A stretch of 64,000 nt of DNA, taken from Syngnathus acus. Lineage: Eukaryota; Chordata; Actinopteri; Syngnathiformes; Syngnathidae. Location: contig NC_051087.1 of assembly GCF_901709675.1 (NCBI RefSeq), positions 14,132,067 through 14,196,066 of the forward strand, written 5' to 3'. This document shows positions 32,260 to 40,796 of this stretch, one piece after another (the first letter of the stretch is position 1; every line of letters starts with the position of its first letter). The notes beneath the pieces were generated by a model. The model ran no database searches. It was not told the DNA's origin and saw only the letters and a list, made by a program, of their open reading frames with translations. The position numbers and the translations under genes are program-made.

Positions 32260-33572
32260 ATAAATAAAGACAACAAGCAAGCGCCTTCATTCCTCACAAC
32301 CTTTTGTGCGGCAATATCAACACTTGGCACTTTTTTTGTCACAGGGCATACACAGGGGCAAGGGCACTGCTATAATGAGCCTTCAGTGCAATCAGAGGGC
32401 ATGTGTCACCAGTTCAACTGATGAGAATAATTGATGGCATAACATCACAAAGGCTGTCTTCGACTGGCACTTCCTCACCTCTGGGTTGGCAGAGAGGAGG
32501 CAGTATACTGTTGTGGATAGTTTGTCATTACTTTGTATTTATTCTAATATTCTTTAGTGCATCCACTACTTAATAAATCCTCTGACACCATTCGTTACAG
32601 CATCATATTCAGAGTATAAAGGCAAATTAAATGAAAAAGAGATACAGGGTAATTGTTTATTCCAAACAATACCCTCTGCATTGTTCAGCACTACAAGCTT
32701 TGCCTTTGGGCTTTTTTTTGTCAAATGTTTCAACATTATATTGCAGAATTCCCTCTCTGTGCTTAAATTTTCTCTGTCAGTGGCATAAACTTCAGGCTTT
32801 GTCTGGTCTGAGCTTGAGGGCATCTATGCCAGCTTTTAATTTGTCTCATTGTTATGTTACACCAACAGAATGAATGCTCCCTGGGGAGTCTTGGCAGAGA
32901 TGATGTGAGACCTCAGGCCAAATATGATTCTAAAAGACTTGTAAATATCAGTTCATTAACTGTACCAAAGCCTCCACTGTGTTTCCTCACACAGCTCGCA
33001 CTCATTGTGGGCCCTGATTTGAATTGTATGTGTCTGCAAATGTGAAGTACTCCTAAACACACACATTACATTTTCACGTGATATGCACTCAATAGACTTC
33101 ATTTTAAACTATTAATAAGTCTTCATTAGATGACTTGGTTCATGTCACAATGACAATTTGAGATTAATGGTTTCCATTGACAATAACGCACAATGGATGA
33201 TGACAGAAATAGCAATTTCTTTGGGCGAGTACTGCAAGACAATATATATGGCATTAAAATGTAATTAAAATGTATTAGAAATTTCCACCCACACATTTAT
33301 TTTTAATTAATTATCCTGTTCAAGCTCATGGCATGTGATTGAGTCTATTCTTGTTTACTTCAACCTGAAGACATATCACAATCCCAGATGTGTGAAGTTG
33401 ATACAGTGGGTCTACAAAACTACATGACAAATGATTGTAAATTATTTTCCATCTCTTAGGATATGGTGACCGAGGCTGATTAAACATTTATGGTTTTGTA
33501 TGTTTGCCAGTAAAGGACAGTTTTTTTTTTAAATACAGCAATTATCAATGTTATGATGAAAAAAACATCAGA

Positions 33573-33614
<42 letters not shown>

Positions 33615-34300
33615 CATCTTGCTTCAGTTTTCACATGCTGATACAATGTGACGTGATCACCATCTGTGATTAATCACTCTCTTTTATATCTTTGTGTAGC
33701 CCTAATATGGCTCAATGACAAAATTGTAAATTTTACAATTACCAAATAACTAACATTACAATCAGAAGACAATATAGAAGAATATATATACGTATTTTAA
33801 AACAATTCTGAATTCATTGAATACAAACATGTCTTGATGTACTCGCATGCAAGCAATGAAGCTGAGGCCACTGTTTTGGAGAACATTTTCTCCGTATGAA
33901 GACCCTTGTTGACCTTTTGGGTCACTTCATTGAATTTAGGTATTATTCTTATCATCTACGAAAGAGCAAGTGTACACTGAGGAGAAATTATGATGTTTAA
34001 TGACTCCCTTGGTAGAAATTTCTTAAATTGAATCCCCACAATCTTGCTACCCATTTGCTTGAATTGTTTCATTTGTCTCCCTAAATGCTCATTAATTTTC
34101 TCTTATGTATTATTTTACGATCAAATTTAAAATTAGTTGTGTTTCCCTGAACATTGTGAAAAAAAGAGTTCAGTGGTTATTTATTGTTGGTTTACGCTCC
34201 ATCAAAAACATGTAGGTGAGATGTACCTATTCTGCTCATGGTAGGATTCAGGCATTGGTGAGTCCGCTCCTAATGAAGCAGTGATTCAACTGTCACATGA
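32260..34300. other. No recognised feature apart from an (AT)n run
   Basis: An (AT)n microsatellite lies at 33577-33611. The rest is AT-rich unique-looking sequence with no convincing frame. Confidence 0.45.
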
Positions 34301-34303
34301 GTA

Positions 34304-34775
34304 CCGTATTTTTCGGACTAAAAGTCGCTCCGGAGTACAAGTCGCATCAGCCATAAAATGCACCGTAAAGGGGTAAAAAAAAACATATATAAGTCGCACT
34401 GGAGTTTAAGTCGCATTTTGGGGGAAATTTGACAAAATCCAACACCAAGAACAGAAATTAACCAGCAACAACAGGCTAAACGATACGGTAAGATAATGTG
34501 ACATAAACACAAACGAGGAGGTGAGAACGGGCCTGACGTAACATTAACAGTTATTCAAATACCTATAACATAAATAACACGTTTATCAAACCATCTGTGT
34601 CACTCCAAATCATTAAATCCATCGAATTCTTCGTCCTTTGTGTAAACAACGCTGCGCGTGTGGCGCGTCGCTGACGTCGGACTCGTCGTCAGTTGCAGTT
34701 CAAATTATTCCACAGGCCCATATGACTAGATATAAACTATATATCAAATAACAATAATATAAACAACAATTTTAC
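34304..34775 (+). mobile_element. CCGTATTTTTCGG TIR element truncated by the tRNA array
   Basis: The left end CCGTATTTTTCGGACTAAAA is preceded by TA. The interior matches 46295-46720 as far as AAACAACAAT, then stops abruptly at about 34775, where a 3' half of a tRNA copy begins. The right half and right TIR are absent. Confidence 0.85.
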
Positions 34776-34818
34776 AAGAGGCAAGTCAAAGGTTGTGGGT
34801 TCGAGTCTCACCAGAGGC
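34776..34818 (+). pseudogene. tRNA-Arg 3' half (array left edge)
   Basis: It begins inside the intron (AAGAGGCAAGTCAAAGG) and runs to the acceptor 3' strand CAGAGGC. The 5' half was lost at the junction with the TIR element. Confidence 0.9.
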
Positions 34819-34909
34819 AGCTTTTAACTGAATGGTAGCTGAACATGAATCCTAGTAGCAACTCAAATTTAGGTAGTGGTACGTTGTAATGTTGCAGTCA
34901 ACAACATCA

Positions 34910-35001
34910 GGCTCTGTGGCGCAATGGACAGCGCATTGGACTTCTAAGTTAGTCAAAAAGAGGCAATTCAAAGGTTGTGGGTTCGAGTCCCACCGGAGTC
35001 A
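34910..35001 (+). tRNA. tRNA-Arg-TCT: tRNA-Arg(UCU), intron-containing (copy 1)
   Basis: All stems pair (acceptor GGCTCTG/CGGAGTC with wobbles). Anticodon TCT, 19-nt intron, A at position 73, and a TTTT pol III terminator 3 bp downstream. Boxes A (TGGCGCAATGG) and B (GGTTCGAGTCC) are intact. Confidence 0.88.
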
Positions 35002-35101
35002 GCTTTTAGCTGCACGGTAGCTGAACATGAGGCCTTGTATTAACTAGCCTACCACTTTTAGATATTGGTATGTTATTGTAATATTGCACCCTAACACCTC
35101 A

Positions 35102-35193
35102 GGCTCTGTGGTGCAATGGACAGTGCATTGGACTTCTAAGTTGGTCTGAAAGAGGCAATTCAAAGGTTGTGGGTTCAAGTCCCACCAGAGTTG
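35102..35193 (+). tRNA. tRNA-Arg(UCU)-like, wobble-rich (copy 2)
   Basis: Anticodon TCT. The D stem is GTGC/GTGC and the acceptor 3' strand CAGAGTT, so several pairs are G-U. The nearest downstream T run is only TTT, so termination is probably weak. Confidence 0.6.
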
Positions 35194-35269
35194 GCTTTCA
35201 GCTGAACATGAAGCCTTGTATCAACTTAAATCTGGTAACACTTTTAGTGGTATGTTATTGTAATGTTGC

Positions 35270-35359
35270 AGTTCTGTGGCGCCATGGACAGCGCATTGGA
35301 CTTTTAAGTTGATTGAAAACAGGCAATTCAAAGGTTGTGGGTTCAAGTCTCTCCAGTCA
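35270..35359 (+). pseudogene. tRNA-Arg-derived copy with UUU anticodon (copy 3)
   Basis: Loop CTTTTAA gives anticodon TTT. The head is AGTTCTG, the T stem GTGGG/CTCTC is mismatched, and 2 nt are missing from the acceptor 3' strand. Confidence 0.75.
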
Positions 35360-35431
35360 ACTTATAGCAAAACCCGAGGCCTTGTATCAACCAACCTGGT
35401 AACACTTTTAGGTAGTGGTATGTTATTTTTA

Positions 35432-35524
35432 AGGTCTGTGGTGCAATGGACAGCGCATTGGACCTTCTAAGTTAGTCAAAAAGAGGCAATTCAAAGGTTG
35501 TGGGTTCGAGTCCCACCGGAGTCA
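35432..35524 (+). pseudogene. tRNA-Arg-derived chimera with extra C (copy 4)
   Basis: The 5' half has the inserted C (GGACCTTCTAAG) and head AGGTCTG. The 3' half (GTTAGTCAAAAAGAGGCAAT, CGGAGTCA) is that of copies 1 and 14. It looks like a recombination product between sublineages. Confidence 0.75.
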
Positions 35525-35624
35525 GCTTTTAGCTGAAGGGTAGCTGAACATGAGGCCTTGTATCCACCAGCCTACCACTTTTAGGTATTGGTATGTTATT
35601 GTAATATTGCAACCCAACACCTCA

Positions 35625-35716
35625 GGCTCTGTGGTGCAATGGACAGCGCATTGGACTTCTAAGGGGGTCCAAAAGAGGCAATGCAAAGGTTGTGGGTTCG
35701 AGTCCCACCTGAGTCA
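35625..35716 (+). pseudogene. tRNA-Arg(UCU)-like with self-complementary intron (copy 5)
   Basis: Anticodon TCT. The anticodon 3' strand is changed to TGCAA, but the intron contains GTCCAA, the exact complement of TTGGAC. Acceptor has a T-T mismatch. Confidence 0.65.
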
Positions 35717-35808
35717 GATTTTAGCTGAACATGAAGCCTTGTATCGACTGTCCTGGTAACACTTTTAGGTAGTGGTATGTCATTGTAATGTTGCAGTCCA
35801 GCACATCA

Positions 35809-35900
35809 GGCTCTGTGGCGCAAAGGACAGCACATTGGACTTCTAAGTTGGTCTGAAAAAGGGAATTCAAAGGTTGTGGGTTCAAGTCCCACCAGAGTTG
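35809..35900 (+). tRNA. tRNA-Arg(UCU)-like, altered D arm (copy 6)
   Basis: Anticodon TCT and complete. AAAGG replaces AATGG in the D loop and GCAC breaks one D-stem pair. The downstream T run is short. Confidence 0.5.
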
Positions 35901-35976
35901 GCTTTCAGCTGAACATGAAGCCTTGTATCAACTTAAATCTGGTCACACTTTTAGTTGTATGTTATTGTAATGTTGC

Positions 35977-36068
35977 AGTTCTGTGGCGCCATGCACAGCG
36001 CATTGGACTTTTAAGTTGATTGAAAACAGGCAATTCAAAGGTTGTGGGTTCAAGTCTCTCCAGAGTCA
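35977..36068 (+). pseudogene. tRNA-Arg-derived copy with UUU anticodon (copy 7)
   Basis: Loop CTTTTAA, head AGTTCTG, T stem mismatched (CTCTC), and box A altered to GGCGCCATGC. Confidence 0.72.
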
Positions 36069-36140
36069 CCTTATAGCAAAACCTGAGGCCTTGTATCAAC
36101 CAACCTGGTAACACTTTTAGGTAGTGGTATGTTATTGTTA

Positions 36141-36233
36141 AGGTATGTGGTGCAATGGACAGCGCATTGGACCTTCTAAGGTGGTCAAAAAGAGGCAAGT
36201 CAAAGGTTGTGGGTTCGAGTCTCACCAGAGGCA
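36141..36233 (+). pseudogene. tRNA-Arg-derived copy with extra C before anticodon (copy 8)
   Basis: GGACCTTCTAAGG carries the inserted C and the 3' strand is GTCAA. The acceptor AGGTATG/CAGAGGC has several mismatches. Confidence 0.72.
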
Positions 36234-36326
36234 GCTTTTAGCTGAATGGTAGCTGAACATGAATCCTTGTAGCAACTCAAATTTAGGTAGTGGTACGTTG
36301 TTGTAATGTTGCAGTCAACCACATCA

Positions 36327-36418
36327 GGCTCTGTGGCGCAATGGACAGCGCATTGGACTTCTAAGTTTGTCAGAAAGAGGCGATTCAAAGGTTGTGGGTT
36401 CGAGTCCCACTGGAGTCA
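36327..36418 (+). tRNA. tRNA-Arg-TCT: tRNA-Arg(UCU), intron-containing (copy 9)
   Basis: All stems pair, acceptor 3' strand TGGAGTC, A73, and TTTT terminator. The intron is AGTTTGTCAGAAAGAGGCG. Confidence 0.85.
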
Positions 36419-36518
36419 GCTTTTAGCTGACTGATAGCTGAACATGAGGCCTTGTATTAACTAGCCTACCACTTTTAGATATTGGTATGTTATTGTAATA
36501 TTGCAACCGAACACCTCA

Positions 36519-36610
36519 GGCTCTGTGGTGCAATGGACAGTGCATTGGACTTCTAAGTTGGTCTGAAAGAGGCAATTCAAAGGTTGTGGGTTCAAGTCGC
36601 ACCAGAGTTG
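36519..36610 (+). tRNA. tRNA-Arg(UCU)-like, wobble-rich (copy 10)
   Basis: As copy 2, with an additional T-stem mismatch (CGCAC). Confidence 0.5.
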
Positions 36611-36686
36611 GCTTTCAGCTGACCATGAAGCCTTGTATCAACTTAAATCTGGTAACACTTTTAGTGGTATGTTATTGTAATGTTGC

Positions 36687-36778
36687 AGTTCTGTGGCGCC
36701 ATGGACAGCGCATTGGACTTTTAAGTTGATTGAAAACAGGCAATTCAATGGTTGTGGGTTCAAGTCTCTCCAGAGTCA
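36687..36778 (+). pseudogene. tRNA-Arg-derived copy with UUU anticodon (copy 11)
   Basis: Loop CTTTTAA, head AGTTCTG, T stem CTCTC. The first duplicated counterpart is copy 25. Confidence 0.72.
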
Positions 36779-36850
36779 ACTTATAGCAAAACCCGAGGCC
36801 TTGTATCAACCAACCTGGTAACACTTTTAGGTAGTGGTATGTTATTTTTA

Positions 36851-36943
36851 AGGTCTGTGGTGCAATGGACAGCGCATTGGACCTTCTAAGGTGGTCAAAA
36901 AGAGGCAAGTCAAAGGTTGTGGGTTCGCCTCTCACCAGAGGCA
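36851..36943 (+). pseudogene. tRNA-Arg-derived copy with extra C (copy 12)
   Basis: Inserted C with GTCAA 3' strand. The T loop is changed to TTCGCCT and the acceptor AGGTCTG/CAGAGGC is mispaired. Confidence 0.72.
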
Positions 36944-37036
36944 GCTTTTAGCTGAATGGTAGCTGAACATGAATCCTTGTAGCAACTCAAATTTAGGTAG
37001 TGGTACGTTGTTGTAATGTTGCAGTCAACCACATCA

Positions 37037-37128
37037 GGCTCTGTGGCGCAATGGACAGCGCATTGGACTTCTACGTTAGTCAGAAAGAGGCAATTCAAAG
37101 GTTGTGGGTTCGAGTCCCACTGGAGTCA
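37037..37128 (+). tRNA. tRNA-Arg-TCT: tRNA-Arg(UCU), intron-containing (copy 13)
   Basis: Sound stems. The intron starts with C (TTCTACGTTAGTC) rather than A. A73 and TTTT terminator present. Confidence 0.82.
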
Positions 37129-37218
37129 GCTTTTAGCTGACTGGTAGCTGAACATGAATCCTTGTAGCAACTCAAATTTAGGTAGTGGTACGTTGTAATG
37201 TTGCAGTCAACCACATCA

Positions 37219-37310
37219 GGCTCTGTGGCGCAATGGACAGCGCATTGGACTTCTAAGTTAGTCAAAAAGAGGCAATTCAAAGGTTGTGGATTCGAGTCCC
37301 ACCGGAGTCA
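37219..37310 (+). tRNA. tRNA-Arg-TCT: tRNA-Arg(UCU), one T-stem mismatch (copy 14)
   Basis: Like copy 1, but GTGGA replaces GTGGG in the T stem and box B becomes GATTCGAGTCC. Its duplicate, copy 28, lacks this change. Confidence 0.7.
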
Positions 37311-37410
37311 GCTTTTAGCTGAATGGTAGCTGAACATGAGGTCTTGTATCCACCAGCCTACCACTTTTAGGTATTGGTATGTTATTGTAATATTGCAACC
37401 CAACACCTCA

Positions 37411-37503
37411 GGCTCTTTGGTGCAATGGACAGCGCATTAGACTTCTAAGGGGGTCCAAAAGAGGCAATGCTAAAGGTTGTGGGTTTGAGTCCCACCTGAG
37501 TCA
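37411..37503 (+). pseudogene. tRNA-Arg(UCU)-like with self-complementary intron (copy 15)
   Basis: The GGGGGTCC intron class, with CATTAGA in the anticodon stem, CTTTGG in box A, and an extra T (ATGCTAAAGG). Confidence 0.68.
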
Positions 37504-37595
37504 GATTTTAGCTGAACATGAAGCCTTGTATCGACTGTCCTGGTAACACTTTTAGGTAGTGGTATGTTATTGTAATGTTGCAGTCCAGAACATCA

Positions 37596-37687
37596 GGCTC
37601 TGTGGCGCAAAGGACAGCACATTGGACTTCTAAGTTGGTCTGAAAAACGCAATTCAAAGGTTGTGGGTTCAAGTCCCACCAGAGTTG
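37596..37687 (+). tRNA. tRNA-Arg(UCU)-like, altered D arm (copy 16)
   Basis: As copy 6, with intron ending AAAAACGCA. Weak terminator. Confidence 0.48.
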
Positions 37688-37763
37688 GCTTCCAGCTGAA
37701 CATGAAGCCTTGTATCAACTTAAATCTGGTCACACTTTTAGTTGTATGTTATTGTAATGTTGC

Positions 37764-37855
37764 AGTTCTGTGGCGCCATGGACAGCGCATTGGACTTTTA
37801 AGTTGATTGAAAACAGGCAATTCAAAGGTTGTGGGTTCAAGTCTCTCCAGAGTCA
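37764..37855 (+). pseudogene. tRNA-Arg-derived copy with UUU anticodon (copy 17)
   Basis: Loop CTTTTAA, head AGTTCTG, T stem CTCTC. Confidence 0.72.
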
Positions 37856-37927
37856 CCTTATAGCAAAACCCGAGGCCTTGTATCAACCAACCTGGTAACA
37901 CTTTTAGTTAGTGGTATGTTATTGTTA

Positions 37928-38020
37928 AGGTATGTGGTGCAATGGACAGCGCATTGGACCTTCTAAGGTGGTCAAAAAGAGGCAAGTCAAAGGTTGTGGG
38001 TTCGAGTCTCACCAGAGGCA
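37928..38020 (+). pseudogene. tRNA-Arg-derived copy with extra C (copy 18)
   Basis: Head AGGTATG as in copy 8. Inserted C with GTCAA. Confidence 0.72.
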
Positions 38021-38113
38021 GCTTTTAGCTGAATGGTAGCTGAACATGAATCCGTGTAGCAACTCAGATTTAGGTAGTGGTACGTTGTTGTAATGTTGCA
38101 GTCAACCACATCA

Positions 38114-38205
38114 GGCTCTGTGGCGCAATGGACAGCGCATTGGACTTCTAAGTTAGTCAGAAAGAGGCAATTCAAAGGTTGTGGGTTCGAGTCCCACTGG
38201 AGTCA
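38114..38205 (+). tRNA. tRNA-Arg-TCT: tRNA-Arg(UCU), intron-containing (copy 19)
   Basis: All stems pair, TGGAGTC 3' strand, A73, TTTT terminator. Confidence 0.86.
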
Positions 38206-38304
38206 GCTTTTAGCTGACTGGTAGCTGAAATGAGGCCTTGTATTAACTAGCCTACCACTTTTAGATATTGGTATGTTATTGTAATATTGCAACCAAACAC
38301 CTCA

Positions 38305-38396
38305 GGCTCTGTGGTGCAATGGACAGTGCATTGGACTTCTAAGTTGGTCTGAAAGAGGCAATTCAAAGGTTGTGGGTTCAAGTCCCACCAGAGTTG
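38305..38396 (+). tRNA. tRNA-Arg(UCU)-like, wobble-rich (copy 20)
   Basis: GTGC D stem and CAGAGTT acceptor 3' strand as in copy 2, with an intact T stem. Confidence 0.58.
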
Positions 38397-38472
38397 GCTT
38401 TCAGCTGAACATGAAGCCTTGTATCAACTTAAATTTGGTAACACTTTTAGTGGTATGTTATTGTAATGTTGC

Positions 38473-38564
38473 AGTTCTGTGGCGCCATGGACAGCGCATT
38501 GTACTTTCAAGTTGATTGAAAACAGGCAATTCAAAGGTTGTGGGTTCAAGTCTCTCCAGAGTCA
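38473..38564 (+). pseudogene. tRNA-Arg-derived copy with UUC anticodon (copy 21)
   Basis: Loop CTTTCAA gives anticodon TTC. The anticodon stem has G30 changed to T (TTGTA). Otherwise it is of the UUU class. Confidence 0.72.
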
Positions 38565-38636
38565 ACTTATAGCAAAACCTGAGGCCTTGTATCAACCAAC
38601 CTGGTAACACTTTTAGGTAGTGGTATGTTATTTTTA

Positions 38637-38729
38637 AGGTCTGTGGTGCAATGGACAGCGCATTGGACCTTCTAAGGTGGTCAAAAAGAGGCAAGTCAAA
38701 GGTTGTGGGTTCGAGTCTCACCAGAGGCA
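38637..38729 (+). pseudogene. tRNA-Arg-derived copy with extra C (copy 22)
   Basis: Head AGGTCTG, inserted C with GTCAA 3' strand, T loop TTCGAGT intact. Confidence 0.72.
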
Positions 38730-38822
38730 GCTTTTAGCTGAATGGTAGCTGAACATGAATCCTTGTAGCAACTCAAATTTAAGTAGTGGTACGTTGTTGT
38801 AATGTTGCAGTCAACCACATCA

Positions 38823-38914
38823 GGCTCTGTGGCGCAATGGACAGCGCATTGGACTTCTAAGTTTGTCAGAAAGAGGCGATTCAAAGGTTGTGGGTTCGAG
38901 TCCCACTGGAGTCA
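38823..38914 (+). tRNA. tRNA-Arg-TCT: tRNA-Arg(UCU), intron-containing (copy 23)
   Basis: Identical gene body to copy 9 (same GTTTGTCAGAAAGAGGCG intron), marking the start of the second block copy. Confidence 0.85.
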
Positions 38915-39010
38915 GCTTTTAGCTGACTGATAGCTGAACATGAGGCCTTGTATTAGCCTACCACTTTTAGATATTGGTATGTTATTGTAATATTGCAACC
39001 AAACACCTCA

Positions 39011-39102
39011 GGCTCTGTGGTGCAATGGACAGTGCATTGGACTTCTAAGTTGGTCTGAAAGAGGCAATTCAAAGGTTGTGGGTTCAAGTCCCACCAGAGT
39101 TG
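39011..39102 (+). tRNA. tRNA-Arg(UCU)-like, wobble-rich (copy 24)
   Basis: Counterpart of copy 10, but with an intact T stem (CCCAC). Confidence 0.58.
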
Positions 39103-39178
39103 GCTTTCAGCTGAACATGAAGCCTTGTATCAACTTAAATCTGGTAACACTTTTAGTGGTATGTTATTGTAATGTTGC

Positions 39179-39270
39179 AGTTCTGTGGCGCCATGGACAG
39201 CGCATTGGACTTTTAAGTTGATTGAAAACAGGTAATTCAATGGTTGTGGGTTCAAGTCTCTCCAGAGTCA
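39179..39270 (+). pseudogene. tRNA-Arg-derived copy with UUU anticodon (copy 25)
   Basis: Exactly 2492 bp from copy 11. It shares its AATTCAATGG change and adds a C-to-T in the intron. Confidence 0.72.
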
Positions 39271-39342
39271 ACTTATAGCAAAACCCGAGGCCTTGTATCA
39301 ACCAACCTGGTAACACTTTTAGGTAGTGGTATGTTATTTTTA

Positions 39343-39435
39343 AGGTCTGTGGTGCAATGGACAGCGCATTGGACCTTCTAAGGTGGTCAAAAAGAGGCAA
39401 GTCAAAGGTTGTGGGTTCGCCTCTCACCAGAGGCA
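39343..39435 (+). pseudogene. tRNA-Arg-derived copy with extra C (copy 26)
   Basis: Duplicate of copy 12, including the TTCGCCT T loop. Confidence 0.72.
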
Positions 39436-39528
39436 GCTTTTAGCTGAATGGTAGCTGAACATGAATCATTGTAGCAACTCAAATTTAGGTAGTGGTACGT
39501 TGTTGTAATGTTGCAGTCAACCACATCA

Positions 39529-39620
39529 GGCTCTGTGGCGCAATGGACAGCGCATTGGACTTCTACGTTAGTCAGAAAGAGGCAATTCAAAGGTTGTGGG
39601 TTCGAGTCCCACTGGAGTCA
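39529..39620 (+). tRNA. tRNA-Arg-TCT: tRNA-Arg(UCU), intron-containing (copy 27)
   Basis: Duplicate of copy 13, including TTCTACGTTAGTC. Sound stems and terminator. Confidence 0.82.
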
Positions 39621-39710
39621 GCTTTTAGCTGACTGGTAGCTGAACATGAATCCCTGTAGCAACTCAAATTTAGGTAGTGGTACGTTGTAATGTTGCAGTC
39701 AACCACATCA

Positions 39711-39802
39711 GGCTCTGTGGCGCAATGGACAGCGCATTGGACTTCTAAGTTCGTCAAAAAGAGGCAATTCAAAGGTTGTGGGTTCGAGTCCCACCGGAGT
39801 CA
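39711..39802 (+). tRNA. tRNA-Arg-TCT: tRNA-Arg(UCU), intron-containing (copy 28)
   Basis: Duplicate of copy 14, but with a canonical T stem and box B. Intron AGTTCGTCAAAAAGAGGCA. Confidence 0.86.
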
Positions 39803-39902
39803 GCTTTTAGCTGAATGGTAGCTGAACATGAGGTCTTGTATCCACCAGCCTACCACTTTTAGGTATTGGTATGTTATTGTAATATTGCAACCCAACACCT
39901 CA

Positions 39903-39995
39903 GGCTCTTTGGTGCAATGGACAGCGCATTAGACTTCTAAGGGGGTCCAAAAGAGGCAATGCTAAAGGTTGTGGGTTTGAGTCCCACCTGAGTCA
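39903..39995 (+). pseudogene. tRNA-Arg(UCU)-like with self-complementary intron (copy 29)
   Basis: Duplicate of copy 15 with the same CTTTGG and CATTAGA changes. Confidence 0.68.
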
Positions 39996-40087
39996 GATTT
40001 TAGCTGAACATGAAGCCTTGTATCGACTGTCCTGGTAACACTTTTAGGTAGTGGTATGTTATTGTAATGTTGCAGTCCAGAACATCA

Positions 40088-40179
40088 GGCTCTGTGGCGC
40101 AAAGGACAGCACATTGGACTTCTAAGTTGGTCTGAAAAACGCAATTCAAAGGTTGTGGGTTCAAGTCCCACCAGAGTTG
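40088..40179 (+). tRNA. tRNA-Arg(UCU)-like, altered D arm (copy 30)
   Basis: Duplicate of copy 16. Confidence 0.48.
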
Positions 40180-40255
40180 GCTTCCAGCTGAACATGAAGC
40201 CTTGTATCAACTTAAATCTGGTCACACTTTTAGTTGTATGTTATTGTAATGTTGC

Positions 40256-40347
40256 AGTTCTGTGGCGCCATGGACAGCGCATTGGACTTTTAAGTTGATT
40301 GAAAACAGGCAATTCAAAGGTTGTGGGTTCAAGTCTCTCCAGAGTCA
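40256..40347 (+). pseudogene. tRNA-Arg-derived copy with UUU anticodon (copy 31)
   Basis: Duplicate of copy 17. Confidence 0.72.
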
Positions 40348-40419
40348 CCTTATAGCAAAACCCGAGGCCTTGTATCAACCAACCTGGTAACACTTTTAGT
40401 TAGTGGTATGTTATTGTTA

Positions 40420-40512
40420 AGGTCTGTGGTGCAATGGACAGCGCATTGGACCTTCTAAGGTGGTCAAAAAGAGGCAAGTCAAAGGTTGTGGGTTCGAGTC
40501 AAACCAGAGGCA
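40420..40512 (+). pseudogene. tRNA-Arg-derived copy with extra C (copy 32)
   Basis: Duplicate of copy 18, with the T stem further broken (CAAAC). Confidence 0.74.
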
Positions 40513-40605
40513 GCTTTTAGATGAATGGTAGCTGAACATGAATCCTTGTAGCAACTTAAATTTAGGTAGTGGTACGTTGTTGTAATGTTGCAGTCAACCA
40601 CATCA

Positions 40606-40697
40606 GGCTCTGTGGCGCAATGGACAGCGCATTGGACTTCTAAGTTAGTCAGAAAGAGGCAATTCAAAGGTTGTGGGTTCGAGTCCCACTGGAGTCA
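40606..40697 (+). tRNA. tRNA-Arg-TCT: tRNA-Arg(UCU), intron-containing (copy 33)
   Basis: Duplicate of copy 19. All stems pair, TTTT terminator. Confidence 0.86.
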
Positions 40698-40796
40698 GCT
40701 TTTAGCTGACTGGTAGCTGAAATGAGGCCTTGTATGAACTAGCCTACCACTTTTAGATATTGGTATGTTATTGTAATGTTGCAACCGAACACCTCA

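Noticed and set aside
35270-40347. Calling the UUU-anticodon copies functional tRNA-Lys
   Set aside because: Their bodies are Arg-type, the T stem and first acceptor pair are mismatched, and box A is altered. The evidence favours decayed or variant tRNA-Arg copies.
35962-40667. Repeated minus-strand frames of 61-87 residues across the tRNA array, looking like a tandem protein family
   Set aside because: They are the antisense of the tRNA units and their linkers. The 2492-bp spacing follows the array repeat and the residues simply translate tRNA stems.
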